64,000 bases of DNA from Planctomycetota bacterium. GTDB lineage: Bacteria > Planctomycetota > Planctomycetia > Pirellulales > PLA5. Under the pieces are notes generated by a model. That model had not been told where the DNA came from, did not search any database, and worked only from the letters and a program-made list of their open reading frames with translations. The DNA is taken from assembly GCA_003576845.1 (NCBI GenBank), contig QEVJ01000002.1:1-64000 (forward strand), read 5' to 3'. The translations under genes were made by a program, and so were the position numbers. This document shows, piece after piece, positions 16,681 to 26,658 of the stretch (position 1 is the stretch's first letter; each line of letters begins with the position of its first letter).

Positions 16681-17781
16681 CTACGCCTTCCCCGTCCACT
16701 CGCCCAGTTGCATTTCGATCATCTTCAGGCTCATGCGGTTGCCGGGCTTGTAGTCGTTGGGCAACACGGCCGAGCGGGGGGCGGCGTTCTCGTTGGCTAG
16801 GAACACGGACGGGCCGGGACGAAGATCCGTGATGAAGTGGATCGGAATGATGTATTCCTTGCCCGAAAGTTGCCGCGGAAGTTCGTCGCCTTCGAGGATT
16901 TCGGCGCCGAAGACGTGCAGACACTTCATCCGAGGGTGAAAGAACGGCGGATCGTCGACGTCGACGAGCGATGCGCGCGAGCAAAGCAATCGCACCGTCG
17001 CCTCGCCGATGTCGGCCCGCACGACGATGTGCTTGGTGAGCTTCGCCGGGGACATGCGGGCGAAGACGACCCGCGGCAGGCTGGAGGATTGAGGATCGAG
17101 GATCGAGGATTGAAGGGAGGACTGTAGGTCAGGCACTCCCGTGCCTGACGCCGCGCGTGCGTCAACTGCCGCCGCCGACTCCCGCGAATCGCTGTCGGGC
17201 ACGGGAGTGCCTGACCTACTTAGCCAGTCGCGATATTTGTTGGCGGAGAGGGCCCAGGCGTATTTGACGCTGTCTTTGGTCCGCTCGAAGCCGCCATCGA
17301 GGACGATCGTGTCGCCCTCGGCCGCTGCGTATCGCGGGGGCTTTCCGTCCCAGCGGCCGGTGTAGCGGGCGAACGAGGCCGTTTTCTTGTGACACGTGAG
17401 CGGAACGCCAAAACTCTCCGCGATCCGCGACCAGATCGCATCGAGCGGCATTTGGCGACGGATTTCCCCGGCCGGCAAGTCGGGCCGCAGGCGAAGAGCG
17501 ACGCGGAGCGTGATTTTCGCCGGCACGCTGCGATCGACTCGCCATTCCATGCGGGTGAACTCGCCGCTGGTAAAGATCGCTTCGCCCGTGTCGAGCCAGC
17601 GGATGGCGTACAGCACGGCGGGCACGCTGGGAACGACCATCGCATCGTCGCGGCGCTCGAAGGCCTCGATCGCTTCCGCCTCGGTCAAGCCAGCGACAGG
17701 CAGCAGGGCCTGTAACTCCGGCGTGAAGACGTATCGGCTGGAACTAGTCGGGGTTGCGGGCGTGGCGGCGGCGTCGGACAT
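16681..17781 (-). CDS. hypothetical protein carrying an in-frame repeat insertion
   Basis: A 366-residue product that I do not recognise. It looks soluble and well folded: AVLYAIRWLDTGEAIFTSGEFTRMEW early, and VVFARMSPAKLTKHIVVRADIG and YIIPIHFITDLRPGPSVF late. About 45-50 residues in the middle (around 187-233) are composed of Ser/Asp/Gln/Pro and are encoded by a heptad run plus a palindrome (17084-17219). The insertion keeps the frame, so the gene is probably still expressed. The break separates a first part from a second part that could each be a domain. Neighbours give no functional hint. Confidence 0.7.
   Translation of the reverse strand: MSDAAATPATPTSSSRYVFTPELQALLPVAGLTEAEAIEAFERRDDAMVVPSVPAVLYAIRWLDTGEAIFTSGEFTRMEWRVDRSVPAKITLRVALRLRPDLPAGEIRRQMPLDAIWSRIAESFGVPLTCHKKTASFARYTGRWDGKPPRYAAAEGDTIVLDGGFERTKDSVKYAWALSANKYRDWLSRSGTPVPDSDSRESAAAVDARAASGTGVPDLQSSLQSSILDPQSSSLPRVVFARMSPAKLTKHIVVRADIGEATVRLLCSRASLVDVDDPPFFHPRMKCLHVFGAEILEGDELPRQLSGKEYIIPIHFITDLRPGPSVFLANENAAPRSAVLPNDYKPGNRMSLKMIEMQLGEWTGKA
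17084..17219. repeat. heptad run plus 26-bp inverted repeat inside a coding region
   Basis: 17084-17118 holds five seven-base units (GAGGATT, GAGGATC, GAGGATC, GAGGATT, GAAGGGA). Immediately after come inverted arms at 17124-17149 and 17194-17219 (25 of 26 bases complementary; core GGCACTCCCGTGCC). The whole block lies in frame within the hypothetical gene at 16681-17781. A related GTAGGTCAGG arm pair occurs at 39949 and 40093. Confidence 0.85.
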
Positions 17782-18188
17782 GGCGGCGAACTCCCGAGGA
17801 CGGGAAGCGGACGAAAGGAAGCACGAAACGCGCGGCTCTGCGAAGGGATTACTTTCAGTTTATGCGAACGCCGTCGTTTCGCCAGCACATTCGCCTCCGC
17901 AACGCCCGCGTCCCCGGCGGCGGCGAGCGTTACAATCGCACCCGGAAATCCATCCTATACGGTAGACGCCGACCGCGATTGGCAGCGGCAAAGCACCCGG
18001 CCTTCCCGGCTGGGCCGCGTTGCCGGAACGCGGCAAACGACGCGATTTACCGGCACAATCGGTTCTTCGCCGAACACCGTCAATCGGCGGCGGCGATTGG
18101 AGTTCGGCTCGGCAAACTGCCGATCCACTTGCAAACGTGCGCACGGCCGCTTGCAGCAGCGGCCCCGCCTTTCCTATGCCGCCAGCGG
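17782..18188. other. intergenic region
   Basis: This lies between divergent genes. The plus-strand frame through it is arginine/proline-rich and does not look like protein. No RNA or repeat is recognised. Confidence 0.4.
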
Positions 18189-18659
18189 ATGGCGGAATCT
18201 CGCGCTTCGCGCGGAGGAGAATCGAACTTGGCCGCATCGCTCAGCCTTCTGTTGCCGGTCTGTAATGCTCAACGCGGCCTGGAGTCGCAGGTCGAACGGG
18301 TGCTGGATGTCCTACCCGACATTTCCGACCGGTTCGACGTTGTGATTATCGACAATGGGTCGACGGACGAGACGCACGAAGTGGCCGAGGACCTGGCACG
18401 CCGATACCCCCAAGTGGGCGTGATTCGCCACAGCGTGCCGTGCGACTTCGACGAAGCGATCGAAGCCGGCCGCAAGCATTCGACGGGCGAAGTCGTGCTG
18501 GTTCATTCCTCGGACGAACCCCTCGACGCGGCGCGGCTGACGAACCTGTGGAGCAAGAGCAGCGGTGCGTCGAATTCGGCCCGCACGCGCAACGTGCCGG
18601 CCGAAAAGGCGGCCGCGAACGCTTCCCGCCGCCGGCGCACGGCGGCGGCCGCAGATTAG
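18189..18659 (+). CDS. short glycosyltransferase-2-like protein, possibly truncated
   Basis: About 156 residues with the nucleotide-sugar binding half of a family 2 glycosyltransferase: LSLLLPVCNAQRGLESQVERVLDVLP, DVVIIDNGSTDETHEVAEDLARRYPQ and GEVVLVHSSDEPLD. Full GT2 catalytic domains are ~220 residues or more, and the acceptor half is missing here; the tail is Ala/Arg-rich. It may be a remnant, or one of the short GT2-like proteins of planctomycetes. The start at 18189 is chosen because upstream residues do not resemble the family; there is no strong ribosome site. Confidence 0.6.
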   Translation: MAESRASRGGESNLAASLSLLLPVCNAQRGLESQVERVLDVLPDISDRFDVVIIDNGSTDETHEVAEDLARRYPQVGVIRHSVPCDFDEAIEAGRKHSTGEVVLVHSSDEPLDAARLTNLWSKSSGASNSARTRNVPAEKAAANASRRRRTAAAAD

Positions 18660-19709
18660 CCGGCGTTCGCTGATGGAAGTCTCCGCGGAATGCCGCGACT
18701 GGGCGGAGTTTCTCAGCGGACCAAAGTGTCCAGTTCGCGCGATCGCACGGATGAGTGCGCCGACGAACGCTCGCACCGGGTCGGCCACTCCCTTGGACGA
18801 ATGGCGGAGGCATGAGCTTTCGCGCAATGCGATTCCGCGACGCGGCGGCGTGAATACGTCGCTGTGATCCATCGGACCACCGGGGTAATTCCTGATAAGG
18901 AATTGTCGATATTTTCCGCAGAATCGGCCCGCGCCTTCGGTCGCTGTGCCCGCGCCGACGCGGAGCTTACCTCGACCGCAATCCGCTTCCGGAGGGACGC
19001 GCCTACAGCGACGCGCCGCGCTTGCGTCGGGAGCGCCGGCGATTTTTCTCGGCGCCGCGTTACCGATTTGCACCGGCCGTCATCTAGTTGCATGGGACGC
19101 GAAGCAAGGGCAACTTGTCCCTCGCGTCGACCGAACTTACGATTTGTCGGGCACGTCGATTCAACACATCGTTACTCGTTGACGTGTCCGTAGAAGGCGA
19201 AGACGGTCCTTCCCATCACTTGGGACCGAAGGAAGCTGTGGTTTCTCCGAAATGGCGAAACGCACGAAGTAGTCTGTCTCGCGCGAACCTGGTGGACGCA
19301 AGCAACCGTAGAGCGGATTGGAACCCCGTCGCGCGGCGCATGCGTATTGCCGGTCGCAAGGGACGAGTCGCGTAAGAAAAATGCCGCGGTACAAACGGTC
19401 GCGGCGCGCGCTTTAGCCGGAACAGAGAACAGGCACTCGGCAGCAAGCCCGTCGTTTGCGGCCGAAATCTCGCGCGGCGAAGAGCCGCGGCGGTTTCCGG
19501 AAAGGCGCCGAACATGCATCGCAACGAGTCGTATTCGACGACGTGCAAGTGTCGGCCGCGTTGGGCGGTGGGCGACGCTCCAACGCGCGGTTGCGCGACC
19601 TTCTTTCCGGACTCCCGGCCACGGACCGACGCGAGTCCCTTCTCTCCTCTCTCCTCTCCCCAGCCTTCGTATTGCGCTCGCGGCCACCGCGGGCCAGGAG
19701 GGTCACGTC
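18660..19709. other. 1.05-kb stretch without a recognised gene
   Basis: Frames on both strands are short and arginine/serine-rich without domains. I see no CRISPR array, tRNA or strong hairpin. The last bases provide the AGGAGG ribosome site of the regulator at 19710. It could hold an untranslated RNA or decayed genes, but nothing specific supports this. Confidence 0.45.
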
Positions 19710-20330
19710 ATGGGTACGGTTTACTCGCGCGAACGTGGTGATAATTCGCCCCCCACGTCCACGCAAAACGCTCCTTCGGCCGACGGACTGCGCGCTGCGG
19801 TTTCCGCCGCCGAAGCCGCCGAAATGTCCGCGTCCAACGCGGCCAAACGCAAGCAGGCAGCCGCCGCGCGGGCGGCCGCCAAACGCCAGATGCACCGGAT
19901 CAATACGATCCGCCAGCGCGAGGGCGTTTCGCTCCGCAGCGCCTCGCGCAGGATGCACGTCGACATTCGCAGTCTTCGCGCCCAAGAAGATGAGTCGAAC
20001 GACATCCTCTTGAGCACGCTCTACAAATGGCAGCAAGTGCTCGACGTGCCGATCCAGGAACTGCTCGTCGACACCACCGAGCCGCTCACGCCGGTCGTCC
20101 TGCAACGCGCCCGGATGGTCAAGGTGATGAAAACCGTCGCGGCGATCCGCGAGCGAACGGAGCAGAAGTCCGTCGGGCGCTTGGCCGAAATGCTCGTCGA
20201 GCAATTGCTCGAAATCATGCCGGAGCTCAAAGACGTCAGTCCCTGGCACTCGGTCGGCCAGCGCCGCGCGGCCAACGAAGTCGGCCGAGCGGCCGAGCAT
20301 CGGCTACCCGACGAGTTTTTTATGGAATGA
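19710..20330 (+). CDS. helix-turn-helix (XRE-like) transcriptional regulator
   Basis: A 206-residue product. An alanine-rich, charged N-terminus (to about residue 62) precedes an XRE-type helix-turn-helix: MHRINTIRQREGVSLRSASRRMHVDIRSLRAQE, then a second part STLYKWQQVLDVPIQELLVD. C-terminal helices (RMVKVMKTVAAIRERTEQKSVGRLAEMLVEQLLEI) may dimerise. The ATG at 19710 has a perfect AGGAGG seven bases upstream. The frame extends farther back, but that part is not protein-like. Targets are unknown. Confidence 0.8.
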   Translation: MGTVYSRERGDNSPPTSTQNAPSADGLRAAVSAAEAAEMSASNAAKRKQAAAARAAAKRQMHRINTIRQREGVSLRSASRRMHVDIRSLRAQEDESNDILLSTLYKWQQVLDVPIQELLVDTTEPLTPVVLQRARMVKVMKTVAAIRERTEQKSVGRLAEMLVEQLLEIMPELKDVSPWHSVGQRRAANEVGRAAEHRLPDEFFME

Positions 20331-20436
20331 GTCGTAAAACGCTCGTCCTCGTCATTCGGTTGGTTGGCGCTGGCGGATCGGCCGCCGGCGCCAACGCCCG
20401 CAGAAGCACGGGGCATCGGCTCGAACGGCGCGGCCG

Positions 20437-23091
20437 CTACTTCGCCAGGCGTTTGACCCGCCCTTCGAGCGTAGCCATCGTTTCCTTCATGGCGTAGTCG
20501 AGATACTCGTCCTGTGGATGCAGCAGCCCTTCGACGGCAATTTCGATCGCCTTCTCCGCCGCCAAGCCGTCAAAGAAACTCAGCGCTCGCGTCGCTTCGA
20601 GCCGCACGCGGGGATGCTCGTCGTTGATCTGCGTTTGTAGCAAGGTGAGCGGATCGTCGACCCGATGGTGCGAATAGCAGAGTACCCGCGTCGCCGCCGC
20701 TCGGGCCCGCGGCTCCGGACAGCGGAGCAACTTGCGGAGCAACTCGCGATCGACCGAATCGTGGCTCTGCTGCACCCACAGGGCTTCGAGCAGGCCGTGC
20801 CAATAGGCTTCGTCCTTCTCGTCCAAGCCGGCAATCCATCTGTCGACGGCGGCGAGCACTTCCTTCGTGTCGCGGTCGCGCAGCTCGCGGCGAACCGTGT
20901 ACCGCGTGCGATCTTCGTAGGTCTTGAGCAAGTCGAGCAATGCCGGAATTGGCTCTCCGACAATACTCGGCGGCGTCACCAGCGGCCGGTCCTTGTAACG
21001 AATCCGCCAGATGCGGCCTCGCGTCCGGTCGCGGTTCGGATCGCGGATCGAATGCTGCATGTGGCCGACCAGCGGGTTGTACCAGTCGCAAATGTACAGC
21101 GCCCCGTCCGGACCGAACTTGATATCGACCGGCCGATGACTCGGATCGCTCGATCGCAACAGCGGCTCAACCGGCGTGGCGGCAAAGCCCGAGTCCTCCT
21201 CGCGCATCCGATATTGCAGCGTCCCCTGAAAGCCGATGTCGTTGTTCAAGAGGTAATCGCCCTGCACCTCGTCGGGAAAGTTGCGGCTCGAAACCAATTC
21301 GCAGCCGCACGTTGGCCGCCACTGCTTTTCGAGAAACTGCTTCATGTTGGGGTGCTTGCGCGGGTAGTCGACCGCGCCCGAAAACGCCGCCGCGAAGTAA
21401 TTCGCGCCGGGCGAAGCATCGGCAACGAAGTTCTGGCCCCAGCGGTCGAACACGTGGCCCCAGGGATTCGCGAACGGATAAGAGATATACACGTCGAACC
21501 GTTCGCGCTTGGGATCGTAGCGAAACACGCCGGCGTCGCTGCACCGCTGAGGCCCATTGGGGGTTTCGATCTGCGACTGGTTGAACGTGCCTTCCTGGAA
21601 GTACAACTCGCCGCCCGGTCCCCATGTGAACGCGCTGATCGAATGATGCGAATCGGACGAATCGAAGCCGTGGAGCACGATTTCCTTGGTGTCGGCCCGG
21701 TCGTCGCCGTCGGTGTCGCGGACGAATAGCAGATGCCGCTGCTCGGCGACGTAGCAGCCCTTGTCGCCCAACTCCAAACCCGTCGGTAGATACAACCCGT
21801 CGGCAAACACGGTCGACTTATCGGCGCGGCCGTCGTTGTCGGTGTCTTCGAGGATCAGCACCTTGTCGCTGACCGGTTCGCCGGGCGTGTAGTGCGGATA
21901 GCCGGGCATCGTGGTGAGCCACATCCGCCCACGGGCGTCGAACGTGAACTGCGCCGGCTTGGCGAGGTCTGGAAACTCGACCTCCGACGCGAACAGATTG
22001 ATCTCGTAACCCGCGGGCAGCTTGAAGCTCTTGATCTGTTCCTCCGGCGTGCGGAGGCTGATCTTGGCGGTAAAATTGGTTTCGGTTTTCGGCAACTCGC
22101 CCGTGTCGCCGTCGTCGATCTCGGCGGTCACTTCCTGGCCTTGGGCGACGGCCCAGATCCGCTCCTCGCGCTTGGCGATCATTTTCCGCAGCTTGGCAAA
22201 CTCCGGCGGAAAGTTGACGACGCCGAACGGATTCTTCCGCCCGCCGTAGATGTAATACGCATTGCAGGCGCGGTAGTCGAACCAGAACTGGCGGTTCTTT
22301 TCGAGCACTGCGGCCCGCAGCAGCTTGAGATCGGTCTTCGTGTCCTTCGACCGCGGACCGAACAGCGACTCGTCGAGGATCGCCGCGACGCGCTCGTCGC
22401 CCGACTCGGTGAGATGAATCCCGTTGAGCGTTAGCCGCTTGCCGGCCGAGTCGCTCATCAGCTTCTCGGTCGGCGCAAACAAATCGACGAACGCGACACT
22501 GTACTTGGCCGACAGCGTCCGCATGGCTTCCGTATAGAGCTTGATCCGGGCGTTGTTCTGCTTGCCGGCCGACAAGTTTCGCTCGGTCAAATCCTCGTTG
22601 GCGATCGGCGAAATCACGGCCAATCGCGGCGCGGGCAAGTTCGTGTCTTTCGTTGCCTTCGTCTCTTTCGTCGCCTTCGTCGTTGTGACGATGAACGCTT
22701 CGAGGTCCTTCTCGAACTTCGCCAGCCCCCGCTCGCCCTGAAACGACTCGTTGAATCCAAAGAACGCCAGCACGACGGTCGGCTTGTGATCGGAAAGCTC
22801 GTGTCCGTGATCCTGAAACGACGCCGTCCGCAGCCGGATCGTCAATTCGTCCGCCGACCAGCCGAGATTGCGGACGTAGAGCTTGTAGTCCGGAAAGCGG
22901 CTGTAAAGCAGCGTCTCGAAATGCCCGTGATAAAGCATCCGTTCGGCCAGCGTGTTGCCGATCATCACGATGCGGTCACCGGGCTTGATCTCCAACCGCT
23001 CGGGGGACTCGGCCGCCGAGCGAGAAGCCAGAATGCAGCCAATGGCCGCGGCAAGGAGACCAAAGCACAAAGCGAGGCGGCGAAACGGCAT
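20437..23091 (-). CDS. PVC-type exported protein: SGNH hydrolase + beta-propeller + HEAT repeats
   Basis: An 884-residue exported protein. Residues 1-27 are a signal peptide (LALCFGLLAAAIGCILASRSA). An SGNH/GDSL-like domain follows (about 30-235): GDRIVMIGNTLAERM, VLAFFGFNESF and NGIHLTESGDERVA. The PVC-type membrane-bound dehydrogenase/propeller region (about 345-700) contains FTFDARGRMWLTTMPGYPHY, DTDNDGRADKSTVFADGL, GPGGELYFQEGTFNQ and FGPDGALYICDWYNPLVGHMQ. The C-terminus (about 720-884) has HEAT-like repeats. Unlike many relatives there is no C-terminal CxxCH cytochrome domain. Family members are thought to act on complex polysaccharides in the periplasm, but the reaction is not known. 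Five tandem nine-base units insert a TKATKET-type stretch in the SGNH domain. Confidence 0.88.
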   Translation of the reverse strand: MPFRRLALCFGLLAAAIGCILASRSAAESPERLEIKPGDRIVMIGNTLAERMLYHGHFETLLYSRFPDYKLYVRNLGWSADELTIRLRTASFQDHGHELSDHKPTVVLAFFGFNESFQGERGLAKFEKDLEAFIVTTTKATKETKATKDTNLPAPRLAVISPIANEDLTERNLSAGKQNNARIKLYTEAMRTLSAKYSVAFVDLFAPTEKLMSDSAGKRLTLNGIHLTESGDERVAAILDESLFGPRSKDTKTDLKLLRAAVLEKNRQFWFDYRACNAYYIYGGRKNPFGVVNFPPEFAKLRKMIAKREERIWAVAQGQEVTAEIDDGDTGELPKTETNFTAKISLRTPEEQIKSFKLPAGYEINLFASEVEFPDLAKPAQFTFDARGRMWLTTMPGYPHYTPGEPVSDKVLILEDTDNDGRADKSTVFADGLYLPTGLELGDKGCYVAEQRHLLFVRDTDGDDRADTKEIVLHGFDSSDSHHSISAFTWGPGGELYFQEGTFNQSQIETPNGPQRCSDAGVFRYDPKRERFDVYISYPFANPWGHVFDRWGQNFVADASPGANYFAAAFSGAVDYPRKHPNMKQFLEKQWRPTCGCELVSSRNFPDEVQGDYLLNNDIGFQGTLQYRMREEDSGFAATPVEPLLRSSDPSHRPVDIKFGPDGALYICDWYNPLVGHMQHSIRDPNRDRTRGRIWRIRYKDRPLVTPPSIVGEPIPALLDLLKTYEDRTRYTVRRELRDRDTKEVLAAVDRWIAGLDEKDEAYWHGLLEALWVQQSHDSVDRELLRKLLRCPEPRARAAATRVLCYSHHRVDDPLTLLQTQINDEHPRVRLEATRALSFFDGLAAEKAIEIAVEGLLHPQDEYLDYAMKETMATLEGRVKRLAK
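22640..22684. repeat. five tandem 9-bp units inside a coding region
   Basis: Units TTCGTGTCT, TTCGTTGCC, TTCGTCTCT, TTCGTCGCC and TTCGTCGTT run without gaps. Read on the minus strand they encode a Thr/Lys-rich stretch in the SGNH domain of the PVC-type protein. Nine bases keep the frame, so copy number can change without loss of the gene. Confidence 0.8.
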
Positions 23092-23298
23092 GGAAAACTC
23101 TCGCGTCGGGTCGGGGCATACGGCGGGAAAGAATCGAATAATCGGCCCATTCTGCATCAACTGCCCCGCCGGATCAAGGAACCGCCCGCATCCGCGTATC
23201 CGCGTCCTGCTGCGCACCCCGCGGCGCAATACGTTTGCACGACGAACGTTATGTACGCGCCTCTGGCCTCTGGCCTCGAACCTCCGGCCTTCCTAGTC

Positions 23299-24423
23299 AT
23301 GCCCGCCTACCGCTTAATTCAACATCACGACGCCCGCTCGTTCGTCGATCAGGCGGACCGGTGGAACGACCTTTGGCGGCGGAGCGAGGTCGCCGCGCCT
23401 TCGGCCCGCGCCGAGCAGATCGCCCATTGGCTCGCGACATTTGCCGCCGACGAAACCTTCTATGCGCTGACGGTCAACGACGGCGAGCGGCTGGTCGCGG
23501 CGCTGCCGCTCGTCGGTCGCCGCGTCAAGCAACTCATGCGCGTCGGCATGTTGCCGCACAACGAATGGACCTCGGGCGGCGAACTACTCGTCGACCCGAC
23601 AGCCGACGTCGCCGCGGCGCTCGATTGTTTGTGCGAAGGCATCGCCGACGTGCCCTGGCCATTGCTGTGGCTCGACGAAATCGCACTCGGCGCGCCTTAT
23701 TGGCAAGCGTTTCGCGCCGCACTGGAACGCGCCGGCATTTCTTTCGAGGCCACGCGCCTGGCCAGCACCGCTCAGGTGACAATCGCCCACGACTGGCAAG
23801 CCTATGAAGCGACGCGCGATGGCGATCATCGCCGCAGCCGCCGCCGTTACGCGAAAAAGCTGCAACAGGCGGGGAAGCTGGACTTCATCGTCCACGCGCC
23901 GCGCGACCCGAGCGAGGCCGAGCAACTCGCGCGGATTGCCTTCGAAATCGAAGACCGCAGTTGGAAAGGCGCGGCGGGAAGCTCGGTCATCAAAGCCGGG
24001 CTGCTCGACGCCTTCGCCCGCCAGGCCGCGCTCGCGGCGAACTCGGGCCACGTCGAGTTCGCATTCCTTCATCTCGACGACCGACCGATAGCGTTCGCAT
24101 ACTTCTGGCGATCGAAGGGCGTCGTCTTTATCGTGAAACTCGGTTACGACGAGTCCTTCCGCCAGTTCGGGCCGGGTCAGCAACTCGTGATGCACGTGCT
24201 CGAACGGTTGCACGGCGAGCGCGATTGCCGGCTGTTGGACTTTTGGGGCCGCCTCGCGCCGTGGAACGAAAGCTGGGCGACGCATACCTATGACGTGAGC
24301 CGCCTCGTCGTTGCCCCGCCGCGGCTCGTGAGCCGCGGCCTGCTCAAGGCGTATGCCTCGCTGTGCGACCTCAAAGCGCCGGAACGCGAACCAACGCCGC
24401 CGCCGGTCGTTATCGCCGAATGA
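23299..24423 (+). CDS. CelD/BcsL-like GNAT acetyltransferase
   Basis: A 374-residue product with the two-lobed GNAT_6 (CelD/BcsL) pattern: FYALTVNDGERLVAALPLVGRR and a WTSGGELLVDP loop in the first half, YEATRDGDHRRSRRRYAKKLQQAG in the middle, and FAFLHLDDRPIAFAYFWRSKGVVFIVKLGYDESFRQFGPGQQL in the acetyl-CoA lobe. Family members are linked to cellulose or exopolysaccharide synthesis and to Fem-like transfers. It diverges from the PVC-type gene upstream. The ATG at 23299 is the first that gives family-like sequence. Confidence 0.8.
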   Translation: MPAYRLIQHHDARSFVDQADRWNDLWRRSEVAAPSARAEQIAHWLATFAADETFYALTVNDGERLVAALPLVGRRVKQLMRVGMLPHNEWTSGGELLVDPTADVAAALDCLCEGIADVPWPLLWLDEIALGAPYWQAFRAALERAGISFEATRLASTAQVTIAHDWQAYEATRDGDHRRSRRRYAKKLQQAGKLDFIVHAPRDPSEAEQLARIAFEIEDRSWKGAAGSSVIKAGLLDAFARQAALAANSGHVEFAFLHLDDRPIAFAYFWRSKGVVFIVKLGYDESFRQFGPGQQLVMHVLERLHGERDCRLLDFWGRLAPWNESWATHTYDVSRLVVAPPRLVSRGLLKAYASLCDLKAPEREPTPPPVVIAE

Positions 24424-24430
24424 CGCGGCG

Positions 24431-24465
24431 GCATTCCGCATTCTTCATTTTGCCTTTTGCATTCC
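24431..24465 (-). repeat. heptanucleotide run overlapping a stop codon
   Basis: Five seven-base units (GCATTCC GCATTCT TCATTTT GCCTTTT GCATTCC). Read on the minus strand they give the end of the Gfo/Idh gene: the last codons MQKAK and the TGA stop are made of heptad units. The same ATGCAAA/AGGCAAA/ATGAAGA class occurs at 32860, 32916 and 39907. It lies between convergent genes. Confidence 0.85.
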
Positions 24466-25596
24466 GGCCGCCGCCAGCATCTCCAGCGGATGCTTGCGAT
24501 TCACGAGCGGCATCTTGACGGGTCCGCCGACGCGGTGCGACTCGAACACGGCCGAGATCATCTCGACCGTTGCCCGCGCGTCGAGCACGCCGCATTTCGG
24601 CTCGCGGTTCTGTTCGATCGCGTCGAGCAAGTCGTCGATCGCGACCACGTTGCCCGGGTGCAACGGCCCGCCCTCCGGCTTGAGCGGCTCGGGTTTGTCG
24701 ACGCCGGCGGTCGTAACGTTCTGCCATTTCGCGTTGCTGCGGCCGGGCGACCACGCCGGATCGGTGAGCAGCTTCACGCTCGGCAGGTAGCCCGTGAGGA
24801 TTTCGATGATCCCGCGCGAACCGTGAATTTGCAGACCGAAGCGTCCGGCGCCGCCGCCCATGTTGGCGCGCGAGGCAAAAAACCCTTTCGCGCCGCTCGC
24901 CAACTCGAACGTCGCGGCGATTTCATCGCCGGCGAGCGGCCCGAGACCTTCATTGCCCGGCTTGACGTCGGCCGCCGTTACCGGCTTTCCGTTTTGCGAT
25001 AGCGTCGCAAAGCACCGCGTGGCGTCGCCGCCGAAGAGCCGCATCAAGTCGAGCACGTGCGATCCGAGCACCCACAGGTCCTCGCCCCCGCCGCGGCGAT
25101 CTTCCTTGCCGCGGCCGCGAAGTTCCAGCACGTCGCCGATCGCGCCGTCGGCGATCAGCTTCTTCACCGCGTCGATCTTCGGGCTGTAATGCGTCTGGTG
25201 CGCGATCGCCAGGCGAACGTGCTTTCGCTGACAGGCATCGACGATCTCGTCCGCTTCGACGAGCGACCGGCAGAACGGCTTCTCCATATAGACGTGAATT
25301 CCCCGGTCGACGGCGGCCACGATCATCGCGTGGTGCTGGTCGAGCCATCGCGGGCAGATGCTCACCACGTCGGGCTTCACGTCGTCGAGCATCTTGCGGT
25401 AGTCGACGAAGCTCGCGGCGGCGTCGAGATTCAAACGCTTCGCCGCGGCGGCCAGACCCATGCGGTCGGCATCGGCGACGGCGACCATTTTTGCCCGCTC
25501 CACGTCGAGCCATGCGACGTCGAGCCCATGTCCATAGTCGCCCCGGCCCGTATGGCCGATCACGGCGACGCGGTATGTGCGTTTTTCATCGGCCAT
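24445..25596 (-). CDS. Gfo/Idh/MocA-family NAD(P)-dependent oxidoreductase
   Basis: A 383-residue sugar or cyclitol oxidoreductase family member. The Rossmann fold starts YRVAVIGHTGRGDYGHGLDVAW with ADADRMGLAAAAKRL; the DVVSICPRW and HVYMEKPFCRS motifs include the conserved EKP lysine. The C-terminal domain contains RGRGKEDRRGGGEDLWVLGSHVLDLM, which fits the catalytic D/H region. The cofactor motif is atypical (GHTGRGDYG). The ATG at 25596 is preceded by GAGGAGAACC. It is divergent from the Tat-exported TIM-barrel gene, a recurrent pairing for sugar metabolism in planctomycetes. The last residues come from a heptad repeat. Confidence 0.9.
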   Translation of the reverse strand: MADEKRTYRVAVIGHTGRGDYGHGLDVAWLDVERAKMVAVADADRMGLAAAAKRLNLDAAASFVDYRKMLDDVKPDVVSICPRWLDQHHAMIVAAVDRGIHVYMEKPFCRSLVEADEIVDACQRKHVRLAIAHQTHYSPKIDAVKKLIADGAIGDVLELRGRGKEDRRGGGEDLWVLGSHVLDLMRLFGGDATRCFATLSQNGKPVTAADVKPGNEGLGPLAGDEIAATFELASGAKGFFASRANMGGGAGRFGLQIHGSRGIIEILTGYLPSVKLLTDPAWSPGRSNAKWQNVTTAGVDKPEPLKPEGGPLHPGNVVAIDDLLDAIEQNREPKCGVLDARATVEMISAVFESHRVGGPVKMPLVNRKHPLEMLAAAGMQKAK

Positions 25597-25719
25597 CTCG
25601 GTTCTCCTCGAAGTTGGCGCGGCGCAGGGCAAAGATTGTCCGACGATTTTCGGCGACTTATACTGTAACCTTCCGCGTCTTGTGTTCCCACCTTTCCGCC
25701 GATACAGCGAGCCACCGCC

Positions 25720-26640
<921 letters not shown>

Positions 26641-26658
26641 CGAACAGCCGATAGCGAC

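Noticed and set aside
18864-19193. 109-codon frame in the 1-kb gene-poor stretch
   Set aside because: Arg/Ser-rich with no domain, ribosome site or neighbour support.
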